50,832 nt of DNA from Acinetobacter ihumii (GCF_900625095.1 NZ_LR130762.1:1-50832); one strand, 5' to 3'. Counted from the stretch's first letter, positions 26,316 to 35,511 are shown. Numbers and translations: made by a program. The notes: a model not told the origin generated them from the letters alone.

Positions 26316-26514
26316 GGTGTCACCTCTTTTATTTGTGTTTTCATCAATCGTTAAGTTTGGTTTACTAGGGTTAGTGTAACCACAAATCTGAAAAAAGTGA
26401 TCTGCTTGCTCAAAGATATGCTAAAAATCTTCACACAAGCAAAACGAATTTGGCATATTTGTTCTATATTTAAGGCATACACTCAACAGAATGATTTAGA
26501 GGAAAAAACAGGTA

Positions 26515-27129
26515 ATGAAAAAGTTTGTTTTTGGTGGTCTTTGTGCCGCAATGATGGCAGTTTCTGGAACTGCAATGGCTGCTGACTTTGTGGCAGGCAA
26601 AGATTACACCGTGGTTGCCAATCCGGGCAAAGTCGCTCCGGGTAAAATTGAAGTCCGCGAATTTTTTTGGTACGGCTGCCCGCACTGTTTTAAACTTGAA
26701 CCATATATGCAGACGTGGTTAAAGCAGATTCCTAAAGATGTCACGTTTGTGCGTACACCTGCTGCCATGAATAAAGTTTGGGAACAGGGCGCACGTGCGT
26801 ATTATGTTTCAGAAGCTTTAGGTGTGCGTAAAAAAACGCATTTGCCATTGTTCCACGCGATTCATGCACAAAACCAACAAATTTTTGATCAGGCTTCTTT
26901 AGCTAAGTTTTACGCAGGTTATGGCGTTCCAGAACAAAAGTTTAATAGCATGTTTAATTCCTTCCCAATTACTGCAAAAGTTGCAGAGTCAAATAAATTG
27001 GCGCAGCAATACCAGTTGACAGGTGTCCCTGCGGTGGTGGTCAATGGTAAATATGTGGTACAGGGTGAAGATGGTAAAGTGACGCAAGTGGTCAATTATC
27101 TGATTGAAAAAGAGCGTAAAGGCAAATAA
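26515..27129 (+). CDS. dsbA: thiol:disulfide oxidoreductase DsbA
   Basis: The protein has 204 residues. The signal peptide (1-22, ending AMA) exports it to the periplasm. The thioredoxin-fold active site is Cys55-Pro-His-Cys58 in FFWYGCPHCFKLEP, and the cis-Pro loop is TGVPAVVVNGKYV. It introduces disulfides into exported proteins. AGG lies ~5 bases upstream of ATG. It is monocistronic, with its own terminator. Confidence 0.97.
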   Translation: MKKFVFGGLCAAMMAVSGTAMAADFVAGKDYTVVANPGKVAPGKIEVREFFWYGCPHCFKLEPYMQTWLKQIPKDVTFVRTPAAMNKVWEQGARAYYVSEALGVRKKTHLPLFHAIHAQNQQIFDQASLAKFYAGYGVPEQKFNSMFNSFPITAKVAESNKLAQQYQLTGVPAVVVNGKYVVQGEDGKVTQVVNYLIEKERKGK

Positions 27130-27145
27130 CAGACGCTAAGATAAC

Positions 27146-27182
27146 AAGTCGCTTGGTCAGAAATCATCAAGCGACTTTTTTA
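27146..27182 (+). terminator. terminator of dsbA
   Basis: A 10-bp stem AAGTCGCTTG / CAAGCGACTT has a 12-base loop and is followed directly by T-rich sequence. It lies 16 bases after dsbA and just before the convergent TetR gene. Confidence 0.92.
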
Positions 27183-27186
27183 TGCT

Positions 27187-27837
27187 TTAAGATTTATTCA
27201 ACTCATCCAGTTTAATTTCCAGCTCGAATGCATCCAGATTAATGGCTTGTTTAGGCAACGAAAGTGCCTGATTGACATACAAATTAATCAGCTTCTGACG
27301 TGAACCGATCGAACGTTGATAATAACTTGAATTAAGCAGTAACGCCGCGCCATAGGTCAGTGACCAGATATAAGATAAATAGTCGCGAATGGACATATCG
27401 TAATTGACTGATTTCAAATAGGCTTCGGTAATCTCTTTAATTGCCAGAATACGTTCCTGACGAATGTCATATAGTTCTTTAAACAAATGATTCAGCTTAG
27501 ACTCACTCATGGTGAGGTTTTCTTCGAGCTGATGCAGCAAAATAGTTCTGGCTGGCGCAAGTAAATGATGCAGCATATAAATCGGTGCATATTCCTTAAA
27601 GTTGCTATTGTGCTTTTGCGAGATATCTAAGAGTTTTTTCTCGTTCTCAATCACCAATTCCAGTAACAGCTCATTTTTACTTTTAAAATGTTTATATAGC
27701 GTGCCTTTGGCAATATCCAGCTCGGCGACCAGTTCATCTAGGGTGATTTCCTGATTATTTTCCAGCAATAGCTTTTCGGCAACATTTAATATGCGTTCCT
27801 TGCGAATTAAAAATTGTTGATGACGATCTGGATTCAT
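27187..27837 (-). CDS. TetR-family transcriptional regulator, target unknown
   Basis: The protein has 216 residues from ATG 27837 (AGGA ahead). The N-terminal helix-turn-helix (ITLDELVAELDIAKGTLYKHFKSK; quote limited: DELVAELDIAKGTLYKHF) is typical. The C-terminal domain is helical, with no recognised ligand signature. It is convergent with dsbA and tandem with desT, but separated from desT by 124 bp. No operator was identified, so the regulon is open. Confidence 0.85.
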   Translation of the reverse strand: MNPDRHQQFLIRKERILNVAEKLLLENNQEITLDELVAELDIAKGTLYKHFKSKNELLLELVIENEKKLLDISQKHNSNFKEYAPIYMLHHLLAPARTILLHQLEENLTMSESKLNHLFKELYDIRQERILAIKEITEAYLKSVNYDMSIRDYLSYIWSLTYGAALLLNSSYYQRSIGSRQKLINLYVNQALSLPKQAINLDAFELEIKLDELNKS

Positions 27838-27961
27838 AACAGTTCCTATCACGGTTTAGCTTTAACGAGCATGCTTTGACATTAAGCCAAATTCGCGGAT
27901 TCGCCAAGCGCATTTATGACTTTTAAATCTTTTTTTTTAAAGATTTAATTTGATTCAGGAT

Positions 27962-28597
27962 TCATTCCCAGTTGGCGATACCACGGAAAATCAAACGGAC
28001 TTGTGTGGATGCACTTTCAATAAACGCGTGTTGTTGTTGCTGTAGGGCTTCGTCTTGATACTGCCGTGGTAAACTGAGCCAAGTCATGGCCCACGTAAAT
28101 GACATATTAATCAGGATGGTAGAAAGTACTTTAAGATCCTGATTATCCTGAATGTGTTCAAAGGTCGGTAATTTACGCAGGTCGCTGGTCAGGGCTTCGG
28201 TCAAATCCTCAATTTCGCGGGCAATCGCATAACGTACCGTGCTCGATCCGCCCCAGCGTTCTGCAATCATAAATTGCCATTCGAGTGGACTATGGTTGAC
28301 CGCCTGTACAAATAACTCAATGCTGGTTTGTGGATTGGCTTTGGACTGATGTAAATAACTTTGTCCAAGTTGATGAATCAGGCTTTTAATATGCAAGGCA
28401 ACCTGATCGACCAGTTCCTGCCCAAGTGCATCCATATCCTGAAAATGTCGATAAAACGCCGTAGGAACCAAGCCCACTTCACGTGCTACCTCACGCAAAC
28501 TAATACTACTAAATGAACGTCCAGCAGTACTCAGTTGCAATGCAGCATCCAGCAGCGCCTGACGGCTTTGTTGTTTACGTTCGTCCCGGATCGACAT
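27962..28597 (-). CDS. desT: DesT/FabR-like TetR regulator of fatty-acid desaturation
   Basis: The protein has 211 residues. The DNA-binding half, SFSSISLREVAREVGLVPTAFYRHF, closely follows E. coli FabR and Pseudomonas DesT (shared core: SLREVAREVGLVPTAFYRHF). The ligand half has ERWGGSSTVRYAIAREIEDL, in the place where DesT senses acyl-CoA shape. It is divergent from desC-desB, the same arrangement as P. aeruginosa desT-desCB. Three palindromes resembling DesT operators lie over the desC promoter. The repressor role and acyl-CoA sensing are inferred from family and context. Confidence 0.9.
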   Translation of the reverse strand: MSIRDERKQQSRQALLDAALQLSTAGRSFSSISLREVAREVGLVPTAFYRHFQDMDALGQELVDQVALHIKSLIHQLGQSYLHQSKANPQTSIELFVQAVNHSPLEWQFMIAERWGGSSTVRYAIAREIEDLTEALTSDLRKLPTFEHIQDNQDLKVLSTILINMSFTWAMTWLSLPRQYQDEALQQQQHAFIESASTQVRLIFRGIANWE

Positions 28598-28683
28598 GCA
28601 TTAGACCTATGTTAAACCAGCCAAGAGTCTAACAAAAAGTTGAAGTCTTTTAAAAAAAATAAAACAAATGATTAAAAAAAATC

Positions 28684-28701
28684 AGTGAACACCTGTTGAC
28701 T
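28684..28701. promoter_or_regulatory. DesT-like operator 1, over the desC -35
   Basis: AGTGAACACCTGTTGACT is near-palindromic around GAACA-N2-TGTTG. It resembles the P. aeruginosa DesT site as I recall it (AGTGAACGCTTGTTGACT). It contains the -35 hexamer TTGACT of desC. Confidence 0.75.
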
Positions 28702-28724
28702 GAATTTAAAAAAAAGAATACTGT
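28696..28724 (+). promoter_or_regulatory. sigma-70 promoter of desC-desB
   Basis: A -35 of TTGACT (28696-28701), a 17-base spacer and a -10 of TACTGT (28719-28724). The expected start is near 28731, ~60 bases before the desC ATG. The -35 lies inside operator 1 and the -10 touches operator 2. Confidence 0.7.
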
Positions 28725-28739
28725 GTACACATGTTCACT
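28722..28739. promoter_or_regulatory. DesT-like operator 2, over the desC -10/start
   Basis: TGTGTACACATGTTCACT has the core GTACA-N2-TGTTC. Its centre is 38 bases from operator 1 and 19 from operator 3. Confidence 0.65.
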
Positions 28740-28740
28740 G

Positions 28741-28758
28741 AAAGAACATTTGTTCACT
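28741..28758. promoter_or_regulatory. DesT-like operator 3, in the desC leader
   Basis: AAAGAACATTTGTTCACT has the perfect core GAACA-N2-TGTTC. It lies just downstream of the predicted transcription start, 19 bases (centre to centre) from operator 2. Confidence 0.7.
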
Positions 28759-28790
28759 CATATAAATAGCCAGATACAAACGAGGAACGT

Positions 28791-29813
28791 ATGAACATTG
28801 CAGCCAATTATCAGCCTCAATGGATTCGTGAAGATTTTGTCGATTTCATATTGGAAAAAGTCAACCCAATGTGGACGTGGAAAAAAGTCAAAGCTCAGGT
28901 CACTTCAGTGACCGCTATCACCCCTGAGCTGTATCAAATTTGTTTACAACCGAATAGCAATTTTGCAGCACAAAATTTTAAAGCAGGCCACAGCATTTTG
29001 GTGACCGTTGTCGTGGCAGGCGTGCGTTATCAACGCAGTTATTCTGTCATGCAAATTGATGCACAAGGCAATCTGTATTTAGGCATCAAAGTTCAGGGCG
29101 TGGTCTCGCGTGCCATGAGTCAGTTAAAAGCAGGCGATGTGATTGAAATTTCACAAACCCAAGGTGAGTTTTGCTTACATACCGATCAGACTGCTGCGCT
29201 ATTGATTGCATCGGGCAGTGGCATTACCGCGATTTATTCGCTGTTACAGCAGGCGGTTCAGCAACAACTGAGCCAGATTAATGTGATTTATTTTAGCCGT
29301 GATGCTGCATTTCATCAGGAATTACAGGCTTTGGCGCAGCGTCATCCAAACATTCACTACCATCATATTGATACAACGCAGCAAAAACAGCATTTGACTG
29401 TAGATTTGTTAAATCAACTGATCAGTGATTTGCATCAAAAACAAACTTATCTGTGTGGCGCAGCCAATATGATGCAGGCGGCGAAAAGCATTTTTGCCGA
29501 GTTAAATTTGAGTGATCGTCTACATATGGAATATTTCCAGCCCGTGGTCGATGAAAGTCTTGAAGCACAACCCGTCACTTTCTTACGTTCACAACAGGCC
29601 TTTGAAGCCCACAGCAACTTACTGGAAAGTGCCGAGCAAGCGGGCTTACGTCCAGCACATGGCTGTCGTATGGGAATTTGTAATACCTGTACCTGTACCA
29701 AAGTCAGTGGTTCAACCAAAAATATACTGACCGGTGAAATTGATCATGGCAATAACACCCAAATTAAACTGTGCGTCAGTCAGGCGATTAGTCCTGTCAC
29801 GATCAATCTTTAA
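28791..29813 (+). CDS. desC: DesC-like ferredoxin-NADP reductase, electron donor to the desaturase
   Basis: The protein has 340 residues. The FAD-binding part has VRYQRSYSVM (RxYS type), LGIKVQGVVSRAMSQLKAGD and VIEIS. An NAD(P)-binding part has LLIASGSGITAIYSLLQQ and YLCGAANMMQAAK. The C-terminal plant-type 2Fe-2S domain has AHGCRMGICNTCTC with a later Cys in KLCVSQ. Such proteins pass electrons from NADPH to acyl desaturases. It precedes desB by 38 bp and is divergent from desT. GAGG lies 7 bases before the ATG. Confidence 0.92.
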   Translation: MNIAANYQPQWIREDFVDFILEKVNPMWTWKKVKAQVTSVTAITPELYQICLQPNSNFAAQNFKAGHSILVTVVVAGVRYQRSYSVMQIDAQGNLYLGIKVQGVVSRAMSQLKAGDVIEISQTQGEFCLHTDQTAALLIASGSGITAIYSLLQQAVQQQLSQINVIYFSRDAAFHQELQALAQRHPNIHYHHIDTTQQKQHLTVDLLNQLISDLHQKQTYLCGAANMMQAAKSIFAELNLSDRLHMEYFQPVVDESLEAQPVTFLRSQQAFEAHSNLLESAEQAGLRPAHGCRMGICNTCTCTKVSGSTKNILTGEIDHGNNTQIKLCVSQAISPVTINL

Positions 29814-29851
29814 CAATCGTCAGTCCATTTGAATAGATTCGGAGAAAAATA

Positions 29852-31003
29852 ATGAATATGTCCGTAAAATTTCCATTAAACAGTAAATCTAACTACTTAA
29901 CCCCAGAACAGGTTGAGGAATTTGGTCGCCGTGTCGAAGAGATTCGCCGTGAAGTCATGGATAATCTGGGCGAAGCCGATGCCAAATACATCTACAAAAT
30001 TCGTAACTTTGTCCGTTATAGCGAAATCGCATCACGCGGGATGTTAATGTTTGGCGGCTGGATTCCACCCGTATGGTTAGTCGGTACAGGTTTACTCGGT
30101 ATTTCCAAAATTGTAGAGAACATGGAGCTGGGTCATAATGTCATGCATGGTCAGTTTGACTGGCTCAATGACCCAAGCTTAAACGGTGCCAATTATGACT
30201 GGGATACCATTGCCACAGGGGATGACTGGAAACATACCCATAACTATGTCCATCACACCTATACCAATATTGTCGGTAAAGATCATGATGTCGGTTATGG
30301 ACTATTGCGCGTCAGTGAACAACAAAAATGGGAACCCCGCTTCTTATTGAATGTTCCAATGGCAATGCAACTAATGGTGTTTTTTGAATGGTATGTTGGG
30401 GCGCAGAATTTACATTTAGAAGATGCCATTGTATACAAAACCAAATCATGGAAAGAGGTTTGGAAAGATTCGGCTAAATTGCGCAAAAAAGTAGTGCGTC
30501 AGGTCGGTAAAGATTATGTGTTTTTTCCATTGATTGCTGGACCAAATGCCATTCCTGTCTTTTTGGGTAATGCTGTAGCAAATGTCATTCGTAGTTTATG
30601 GTCGTCTGCGGTGATTTTTAACGGTCACTTTACTGAAGATGCTGAGACTTTTGAAGAAGATAACACTGAGACTGAAACCCGCGCGCAATGGTATTTACGT
30701 CAAATTCGGGGTTCAAGTAACTTTAGTGGAACTCAAGGTTTACATATCTTGAGTGGTAATTTGAGCCACCAAATTGAACACCATTTATTTCCTGATATGC
30801 CCGCAAATCGTTATTCGGAAGTTGCCCCTAAAATCAGAGCATTGTGTGAAGAATATGGCGTGAACTATAACGAAGCCAACTTTATGAAACAGTTCTGGAG
30901 TGTTTGGGTGCGTTTAGCTAAATGTTCATTACCCAATGGCTATAGCGATCAAGTATCCAATACGATTCAAAAAGTGAAAAATCTATTTTCATTTGCAAAA
31001 TAA
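29852..31003 (+). CDS. desB: DesB-like membrane acyl-CoA delta-9 desaturase
   Basis: The protein has 383 residues of the membrane di-iron desaturase family. The three histidine boxes are present: H95-N-V-M-H99, H130-N-Y-V-HH135 (with nearby H128), and HQIEHHLFPDMP toward the end. Hydrophobic segments flank box 1 (WIPPVWLVGTGLLGISKIV) and lie around residue 225-250. It would introduce double bonds into acyl-CoA at the inner membrane, tuning fluidity. It is cotranscribed with desC under the DesT-type operators. GGAGA precedes the ATG. Confidence 0.93.
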   Translation: MNMSVKFPLNSKSNYLTPEQVEEFGRRVEEIRREVMDNLGEADAKYIYKIRNFVRYSEIASRGMLMFGGWIPPVWLVGTGLLGISKIVENMELGHNVMHGQFDWLNDPSLNGANYDWDTIATGDDWKHTHNYVHHTYTNIVGKDHDVGYGLLRVSEQQKWEPRFLLNVPMAMQLMVFFEWYVGAQNLHLEDAIVYKTKSWKEVWKDSAKLRKKVVRQVGKDYVFFPLIAGPNAIPVFLGNAVANVIRSLWSSAVIFNGHFTEDAETFEEDNTETETRAQWYLRQIRGSSNFSGTQGLHILSGNLSHQIEHHLFPDMPANRYSEVAPKIRALCEEYGVNYNEANFMKQFWSVWVRLAKCSLPNGYSDQVSNTIQKVKNLFSFAK

Positions 31004-31024
31004 GTGCTTTTGTAAAAAGACAAG

Positions 31025-31051
31025 ATTGGGCCAAATTCGGCCCAATTTTAT
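31025..31051 (+). terminator. terminator of desC-desB
   Basis: An 8-bp stem ATTGGGCC / GGCCCAAT has a 6-base loop, followed by TTTTATT. It lies 22 bases after desB. Confidence 0.9.
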
Positions 31052-31061
31052 TGAGGGCTTT

Positions 31062-31070
31062 TGCTATACT
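31062..31070 (+). promoter_or_regulatory. extended -10 promoter of rph
   Basis: TGCTATACT is an extended -10 (TGn plus TATACT). It lies ~39 bases before the rph start and directly after the desB terminator. No good -35 is needed or seen. Confidence 0.6.
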
Positions 31071-31108
31071 ATGTTGCAATCTTATTAGCGGCAAAGAAAG
31101 GATAGATG

Positions 31109-31825
31109 ATGCGTCTTGACCAACGAGCACTTGATCAATTACGTGATGTAAAAATTACGCGAAATTACACCCGTTATGCTGAAGGTTCGGTTTTGGTCGA
31201 ATTCGGTCATACCAAGGTATTATGTACCGCAAGCGTTGATCACTCGGTACCACGCTTTTTGAAAGGACAAGGCCAAGGTTGGGTGACAGCGGAATATGGC
31301 ATGTTGCCGCGTTCTACGCATACTCGTAGTGACCGTGAAGCGGCTCGTGGCAAACAAAGCGGCCGTACCCAAGAGATTCAACGTTTGATTGGTCGTAGTT
31401 TACGTGCGATGGTCGATTTGAAAAAATTGGGTGAAAATACCATTACCATCGACTGTGATGTCATTCAGGCCGATGGGGGGACACGTACCGCAGCGATTAC
31501 AGGTGCGGCAGTGGCCTTGATTGATGCCATGAATGTGTTATTAGAAAAGAAGAAAATCAAACAAGATCCTCTTAAAGGTTTGGTTGCAGCGATCTCGGTC
31601 GGGATTTATCAAGACCAAGTTTTACTGGATTTGTGCTATGAAGAAGATTCAAATTGCCAAACCGATATGAATGTAGTGATGACCCAAGCGGGCGAATTTA
31701 TCGAGATTCAGGGCACGGCTGAAGAAAAACCATTTACTCGTACTCAAGCCAATGACATGTTGGAAGTGGCTGAAAAAGGCATTCAAACCCTGATTCAAAA
31801 ACAACAGGAAGCATTGGGCTGGTAA
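31109..31825 (+). CDS. rph: ribonuclease PH
   Basis: The protein has 238 residues, full length. It trims tRNA 3' ends with phosphate as cosubstrate. Signature regions: [20 protein letters not shown] (phosphate-site start), [59 protein letters not shown] and [23 protein letters not shown] 31109 is preferred over the adjacent ATG 31106 because AGGA is six bases ahead of it. Confidence 0.97.
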   Translation: MRLDQRALDQLRDVKITRNYTRYAEGSVLVEFGHTKVLCTASVDHSVPRFLKGQGQGWVTAEYGMLPRSTHTRSDREAARGKQSGRTQEIQRLIGRSLRAMVDLKKLGENTITIDCDVIQADGGTRTAAITGAAVALIDAMNVLLEKKKIKQDPLKGLVAAISVGIYQDQVLLDLCYEEDSNCQTDMNVVMTQAGEFIEIQGTAEEKPFTRTQANDMLEVAEKGIQTLIQKQQEALGW

Positions 31826-31854
31826 TCTTTTCTTGAGTGGAAATATTTTAAGTG

Positions 31855-31881
31855 AAAACGCATCTTCGGATGCGTTTTTTT
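31855..31881 (+). terminator. terminator of rph
   Basis: A 10-bp stem AAAACGCATC / GATGCGTTTT has a TTCG tetraloop and is followed by T-rich sequence. Confidence 0.94.
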
Positions 31882-31967
31882 ATGTCTTCATCTAATCGAC
31901 ATCAAATCATCATATTGTTGTAATTTTCAAGCTTTTTACTAGTCTCCATTGTTCAATGGAGAGACCC

Positions 31968-32096
31968 ATGTCTAAATTCTTTTGTTTTTTTCTCATGATT
32001 AGCACTGTCATGCTCAGTGCTTGCAAGGACGATGAATCATCGACCCAGCCGACACAATCGCCTAAAAATAATTGCACGATGCACTGTGCGCCATAA
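31968..32096 (+). CDS. tiny lipoprotein encoded in front of phospholipase C
   Basis: The protein has 42 codons, starting MSKFFCFFLMISTVMLSACK. A hydrophobic signal peptide ends at a good lipobox, LSAC (cleavage before Cys19), leaving a 24-residue mature peptide that begins CKDDESSTQPTQSP and ends in a C-x3-C motif (CTMHCAP). GGAGA is placed ~4 bases before the ATG. It ends 26 bp before the Tat-exported phospholipase gene, with no terminator between, so the two are probably cotranscribed. Lys at +2 favours the outer membrane. I know of no named family; it is too short for many gene finders. Confidence 0.72.
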   Translation: MSKFFCFFLMISTVMLSACKDDESSTQPTQSPKNNCTMHCAP

Positions 32097-32122
32097 TAAA
32101 AATCATAAATAAGGATTAAATA

Positions 32123-34288
32123 ATGAACCGTCGTGATTTTGTACTGAATACTGCCAAGACTTTATTTGGCACTGCTGCATTATCCAGTTTTCCTTTGAGT
32201 ATCCAGAAAGCACTCGCCATTGATGCCAAAGTAGAAACAGGTAGCATTCAGGATGTTAAACATGTGGTGATTTTGACTCAGGAAAACCGATCTTTTGATA
32301 ACTATTTTGGCACCTTAAAAGGCGTCCGTGGTTTTGGTGATCGTTTTAGCATTCCATTGAGTCAAAAGCGTAAAGTCTGGGAACAGTATGATGCCAAGCA
32401 AAATAAAATCCTGCCTTATCATTTAGATAGTCGTTTAGGCAATGCTCAGCGTGTTTCAGGTACACCGCATTCATGGTCAGATGGTCAGGATGCGTGGAAT
32501 CATGGGCGTATGGGGGATTGGGTCAAGTTTAAAAAGCCACAATCCATGGGTTATTATCAAAAACAGGAAGTTGAATTTCAGTTTGCTTTAGCCAACGCTT
32601 TTACCTTGTGTGATGCCTATCACTGTGCCATGCATGCAGGAACCAATCCCAATCGCATGTTTATCTGGACAGGAACCAATGGCCCCTCAGCGGGTGTGGC
32701 TGCGGTGGTGAACGAATTTGATGGTTTGGGTGCCTCGACCAGCGGCTATGAATGGACAACTTATCCTGAGCGTTTACAACAGGCCGGCGTGAGCTGGAAA
32801 GTCTATCAAAATATGCCCGATAATTTTACCGATAATCCACTGGCAGGTTTTAAGCAATATCGTCGTGCCAATGAATTATCAGGACAGCCAGTCAGTCATG
32901 ATGATCTGGTCAGTCCTGCTTATGATGAAAAAGTGGATGCAACCCAGCCCTTGTATAAAGGCATTGCCAATACCATGCCAGATGGTGGTTTCTTGGGAAC
33001 TTTCAAACAAGATATTGCGACTGGGAAATTGCCTCAAGTCAGTTGGATCGTTGCGCCTGCGACCTATAGCGAACATCCGGGGCCATCTAGTCCAGTGCAA
33101 GGGGCTTGGTATATTCAGGAAGTGCTCAATGCACTGACGGACAATCCAGCCATTTGGTCACAAACCGTGTTACTCATCAATTTTGATGAAAATGATGGTT
33201 TCTTTGATCATGTGCCATCACCGAGCGCGCCTTCTCAGGACAGTACAGGCAAAATCTATGGAAAAACGACTTTGCCCATTGATGCTTTGTCACCAGAGTA
33301 TTTTACCCATCCAGCAGTCGCGACCGCAAAATCTCAACCCAAACCCGATGGTCGTGTCTATGGCCCGGGGATTCGTGTACCGATGTATGTGATTTCACCG
33401 TGGAGTCGCGGTGGTTGGGTCAATTCGCAAGTGTTTGATCATACCTCAATTATCCAGTTCCTTGAACAGCGTTTTGGGGTGAAAGAACCGAATATTAGTG
33501 TGTACCGCCGTGCAGTCTGCGGTGATTTAACCACTGCGTTTGATTTTAAAACCCCAAATATCACACAGTTGCCTGAGCTTGAAGGGAAAAAAGCCAAAAC
33601 CGAAGCCGATGCGATTCGTCTGGCGCAGTCATTATTGCCGCAAGTCGCTGTGCCAAGTTCGCAAGTCTTTCCGCAGCAAGAAATGGGCATCCGTCCATCC
33701 AGAGCCTTACCGTATATTTTACATACCAGTGCCAAAGTCAATCCGTCAGGACAGAGCATACAACTTTTATTCGCCAATAGCGGAAAACAGGCTGCGGTAT
33801 TTCATGTCTATGACCGTTTAAATCTGGATGCGATCCCTCGCCGTTATATGGTTGAAGCGGGTAAGCAATTACAGGATGACTGGAACACGCAGCAAGGTCT
33901 TTATGATTTGTGGGTATTGGGGCCGAATGGTTTTCATCGTGCGTTTACAGGTAATCTCACTCAACCGGTGCAACAACAGTCACTCGCTGAGATTCGGGTC
34001 TGTGTGGAAGATTGCGAAGCCAAACTGTTTTTAAAAGTTCGTCATGATGGGCAATCAAGTAGTAAGCTCAAAGTTAAAGCCAATGCTTATTTACCCAATC
34101 AGCAATGGTCAATTGAAACCACAAGCACAGAAACAGAACTGGCTTGGGATATGACTGAATTTGGTGGCTGGTACGATTTCACTGTGTATTTGGAGGCTGA
34201 CCCAAGCTATAGTCGCCGATTTGCAGGTCGTATTGAAACCCAAAAAGATTCAATTTCTGATCCGTATATGGGATATATCGAGGCTTAA
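32123..34288 (+). CDS. plc: phosphocholine-type phospholipase C, Tat-exported
   Basis: The protein has 721 residues. The N-terminus MNRRDFVLNTAKTLFG is a twin-arginine signal (Arg3-Arg4), followed by a hydrophobic stretch ending ALA. The catalytic domain of the acid-phosphatase-like PLC family starts VVILTQENRSFDNYFGTLKG (metal-ligand Glu/Asn and active Thr region). It continues with GTNPNRMFIWTG, SWIVAPATYSEHPG and LINFDENDGFFDH. Residues ~500-720 contain two small C-terminal beta domains (HVYDRLN, GWYDFTVYLEADPSYSRRFAGR; segments read separately). It would hydrolyse phosphatidylcholine or sphingomyelin outside the cytoplasm; Acinetobacter carries such enzymes. Substrate choice is not determined. 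Confidence 0.93.
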   Translation: MNRRDFVLNTAKTLFGTAALSSFPLSIQKALAIDAKVETGSIQDVKHVVILTQENRSFDNYFGTLKGVRGFGDRFSIPLSQKRKVWEQYDAKQNKILPYHLDSRLGNAQRVSGTPHSWSDGQDAWNHGRMGDWVKFKKPQSMGYYQKQEVEFQFALANAFTLCDAYHCAMHAGTNPNRMFIWTGTNGPSAGVAAVVNEFDGLGASTSGYEWTTYPERLQQAGVSWKVYQNMPDNFTDNPLAGFKQYRRANELSGQPVSHDDLVSPAYDEKVDATQPLYKGIANTMPDGGFLGTFKQDIATGKLPQVSWIVAPATYSEHPGPSSPVQGAWYIQEVLNALTDNPAIWSQTVLLINFDENDGFFDHVPSPSAPSQDSTGKIYGKTTLPIDALSPEYFTHPAVATAKSQPKPDGRVYGPGIRVPMYVISPWSRGGWVNSQVFDHTSIIQFLEQRFGVKEPNISVYRRAVCGDLTTAFDFKTPNITQLPELEGKKAKTEADAIRLAQSLLPQVAVPSSQVFPQQEMGIRPSRALPYILHTSAKVNPSGQSIQLLFANSGKQAAVFHVYDRLNLDAIPRRYMVEAGKQLQDDWNTQQGLYDLWVLGPNGFHRAFTGNLTQPVQQQSLAEIRVCVEDCEAKLFLKVRHDGQSSSKLKVKANAYLPNQQWSIETTSTETELAWDMTEFGGWYDFTVYLEADPSYSRRFAGRIETQKDSISDPYMGYIEA

Positions 34289-34294
34289 AAATTA

Positions 34295-34322
34295 AAAAGG
34301 GATGTCTCTGGACATCCTTTTT
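34295..34322 (+). terminator. terminator of the phospholipase operon
   Basis: A stem GGATGTC (34300-34306) / GACATCC (34311-34317) is flanked by A-rich and T5 sequence, with a TCTG loop. It lies just after the plc stop. Confidence 0.9.
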
Positions 34323-34456
34323 ACAAAAACGACAACTATTTCACAAATGATAACTTTTTATCGTCAGCTGAAAACATAGTCTACCCTAGTTTGTCATGAT
34401 TCAATCTTACAGTAGCAACTGATTTTTATGGTTTTACAAGATCGGGGAAATAAAAA

Positions 34457-34660
34457 ATGCTACAGGGCTTTATTGTACTTTTTGCGATTATTACATTTAC
34501 GATTATGGCCTGTGATCCACGCCCAAATGAGACATCACGCCAACAATCTGCATGGCAGGCGCAGGTCAAAACTCCAGAAGTTTTAACCCAGCCTCAGCAA
34601 ACGGCGAATGTAGAGAATCAAGTCATCAAAACTGAAAATAGCGAAACAGATCAGACTTGA
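34457..34660 (+). CDS. small lipoprotein, convergent with nadC
   Basis: The protein has 67 residues. A hydrophobic N-terminus ([20 protein letters not shown]) ends at a lipobox-like IMAC. The mature part ([14 protein letters not shown]..., Gln/Thr/Glu rich) is probably disordered. Asp at +2 would favour inner-membrane retention by the E. coli rule. GGGGA is placed well before the ATG. Its 3' end overlaps the nadC 3' end by 10 bases on the opposite strand. No family is recognised. Confidence 0.65.
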   Translation: MLQGFIVLFAIITFTIMACDPRPNETSRQQSAWQAQVKTPEVLTQPQQTANVENQVIKTENSETDQT

Positions 34661-35511
34661 ACAATTCGAGCATTAAAGCGCATGGAAAGATCAATGGCGG
34701 TGACATCTTTAGTGAGTACGCCCATCGAAATATAATCCACACCTGTACTGGCAACTTCACGTAGATTATCCAAAGTGATATTGCCTGAAGCTTCCAATTT
34801 ACAACGACCCGCAACGTGTTTCACTGCGTCGATCATTTGTTGCTGGCTAAAATTATCCAGCATGACAATATCTGCGCCAGCTTCAAGGGCTTGATTGAGT
34901 TCATGCCAATTTTCAACTTCAACTTCAACCGGTTTATTCGGTGCAATATGTCGTGCTTGCGCAATTGCCTGAGCGATGCCACCCGCAGCCATAATATGGT
35001 TTTCTTTAATTAAAAAGGCATCAAATAAACCTAAGCGATGGTTTTGACCACCGCCAATCGCAACTGCATATTTCTGGGCAATGCGTAGACCCGGTAAGGT
35101 TTTACGGGTATCCAATAATTTGGTCTGAGTACCGTCAAGTTGTTTGACATAATGCGCGGCTTTGGTCGCCACTGCCGACAAGGTTTGAATAAAGTTCAGG
35201 GCAGGGCGCTCCACAGTAAGGAGGCTACGCGCCGAACCTGCCAATTTTAAAAATGCTTCGCCTGCGGCAACTAATTCGCCTTCCTGCTTTAACCAGAGAA
35301 TTTGTACAGTTGGATCATATTGCGAAATTAGTGCATCAACCCATGGACGTCCTGCCAATATCATCTCTTCACGGCTGATAATGGTCGCGGTCGCCTGTTC
35401 ATTTTCTGGGGTTAATAAAGCCGTAATATCGCCATCACCAATGTCTTCAGCCAGTGCGTGTTGCACATTGATTTGAATCGATTGTTCTAGCAAAGATTGA
35501 GGAATGCTCAT
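34651..35511 (-). CDS. nadC: nicotinate-nucleotide pyrophosphorylase (carboxylating)
   Basis: The protein has 286 residues, full length. It converts quinolinate and PRPP to nicotinate mononucleotide in NAD synthesis. Motifs: [80 protein letters not shown], and the C-terminal [20 protein letters not shown]. It is monocistronic and divergent from ampD across 152 bp, an order conserved beside the Acinetobacter K locus. Confidence 0.97.
   Translation of the reverse strand: MSIPQSLLEQSIQINVQHALAEDIGDGDITALLTPENEQATATIISREEMILAGRPWVDALISQYDPTVQILWLKQEGELVAAGEAFLKLAGSARSLLTVERPALNFIQTLSAVATKAAHYVKQLDGTQTKLLDTRKTLPGLRIAQKYAVAIGGGQNHRLGLFDAFLIKENHIMAAGGIAQAIAQARHIAPNKPVEVEVENWHELNQALEAGADIVMLDNFSQQQMIDAVKHVAGRCKLEASGNITLDNLREVASTGVDYISMGVLTKDVTAIDLSMRFNARIVQV

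Noticed and set aside
32005..32011. CTGTCAT, a Pho-box half, near plc
   Set aside because: It is a single 7-mer lying inside the small lipoprotein coding sequence, with no second half at the right spacing.
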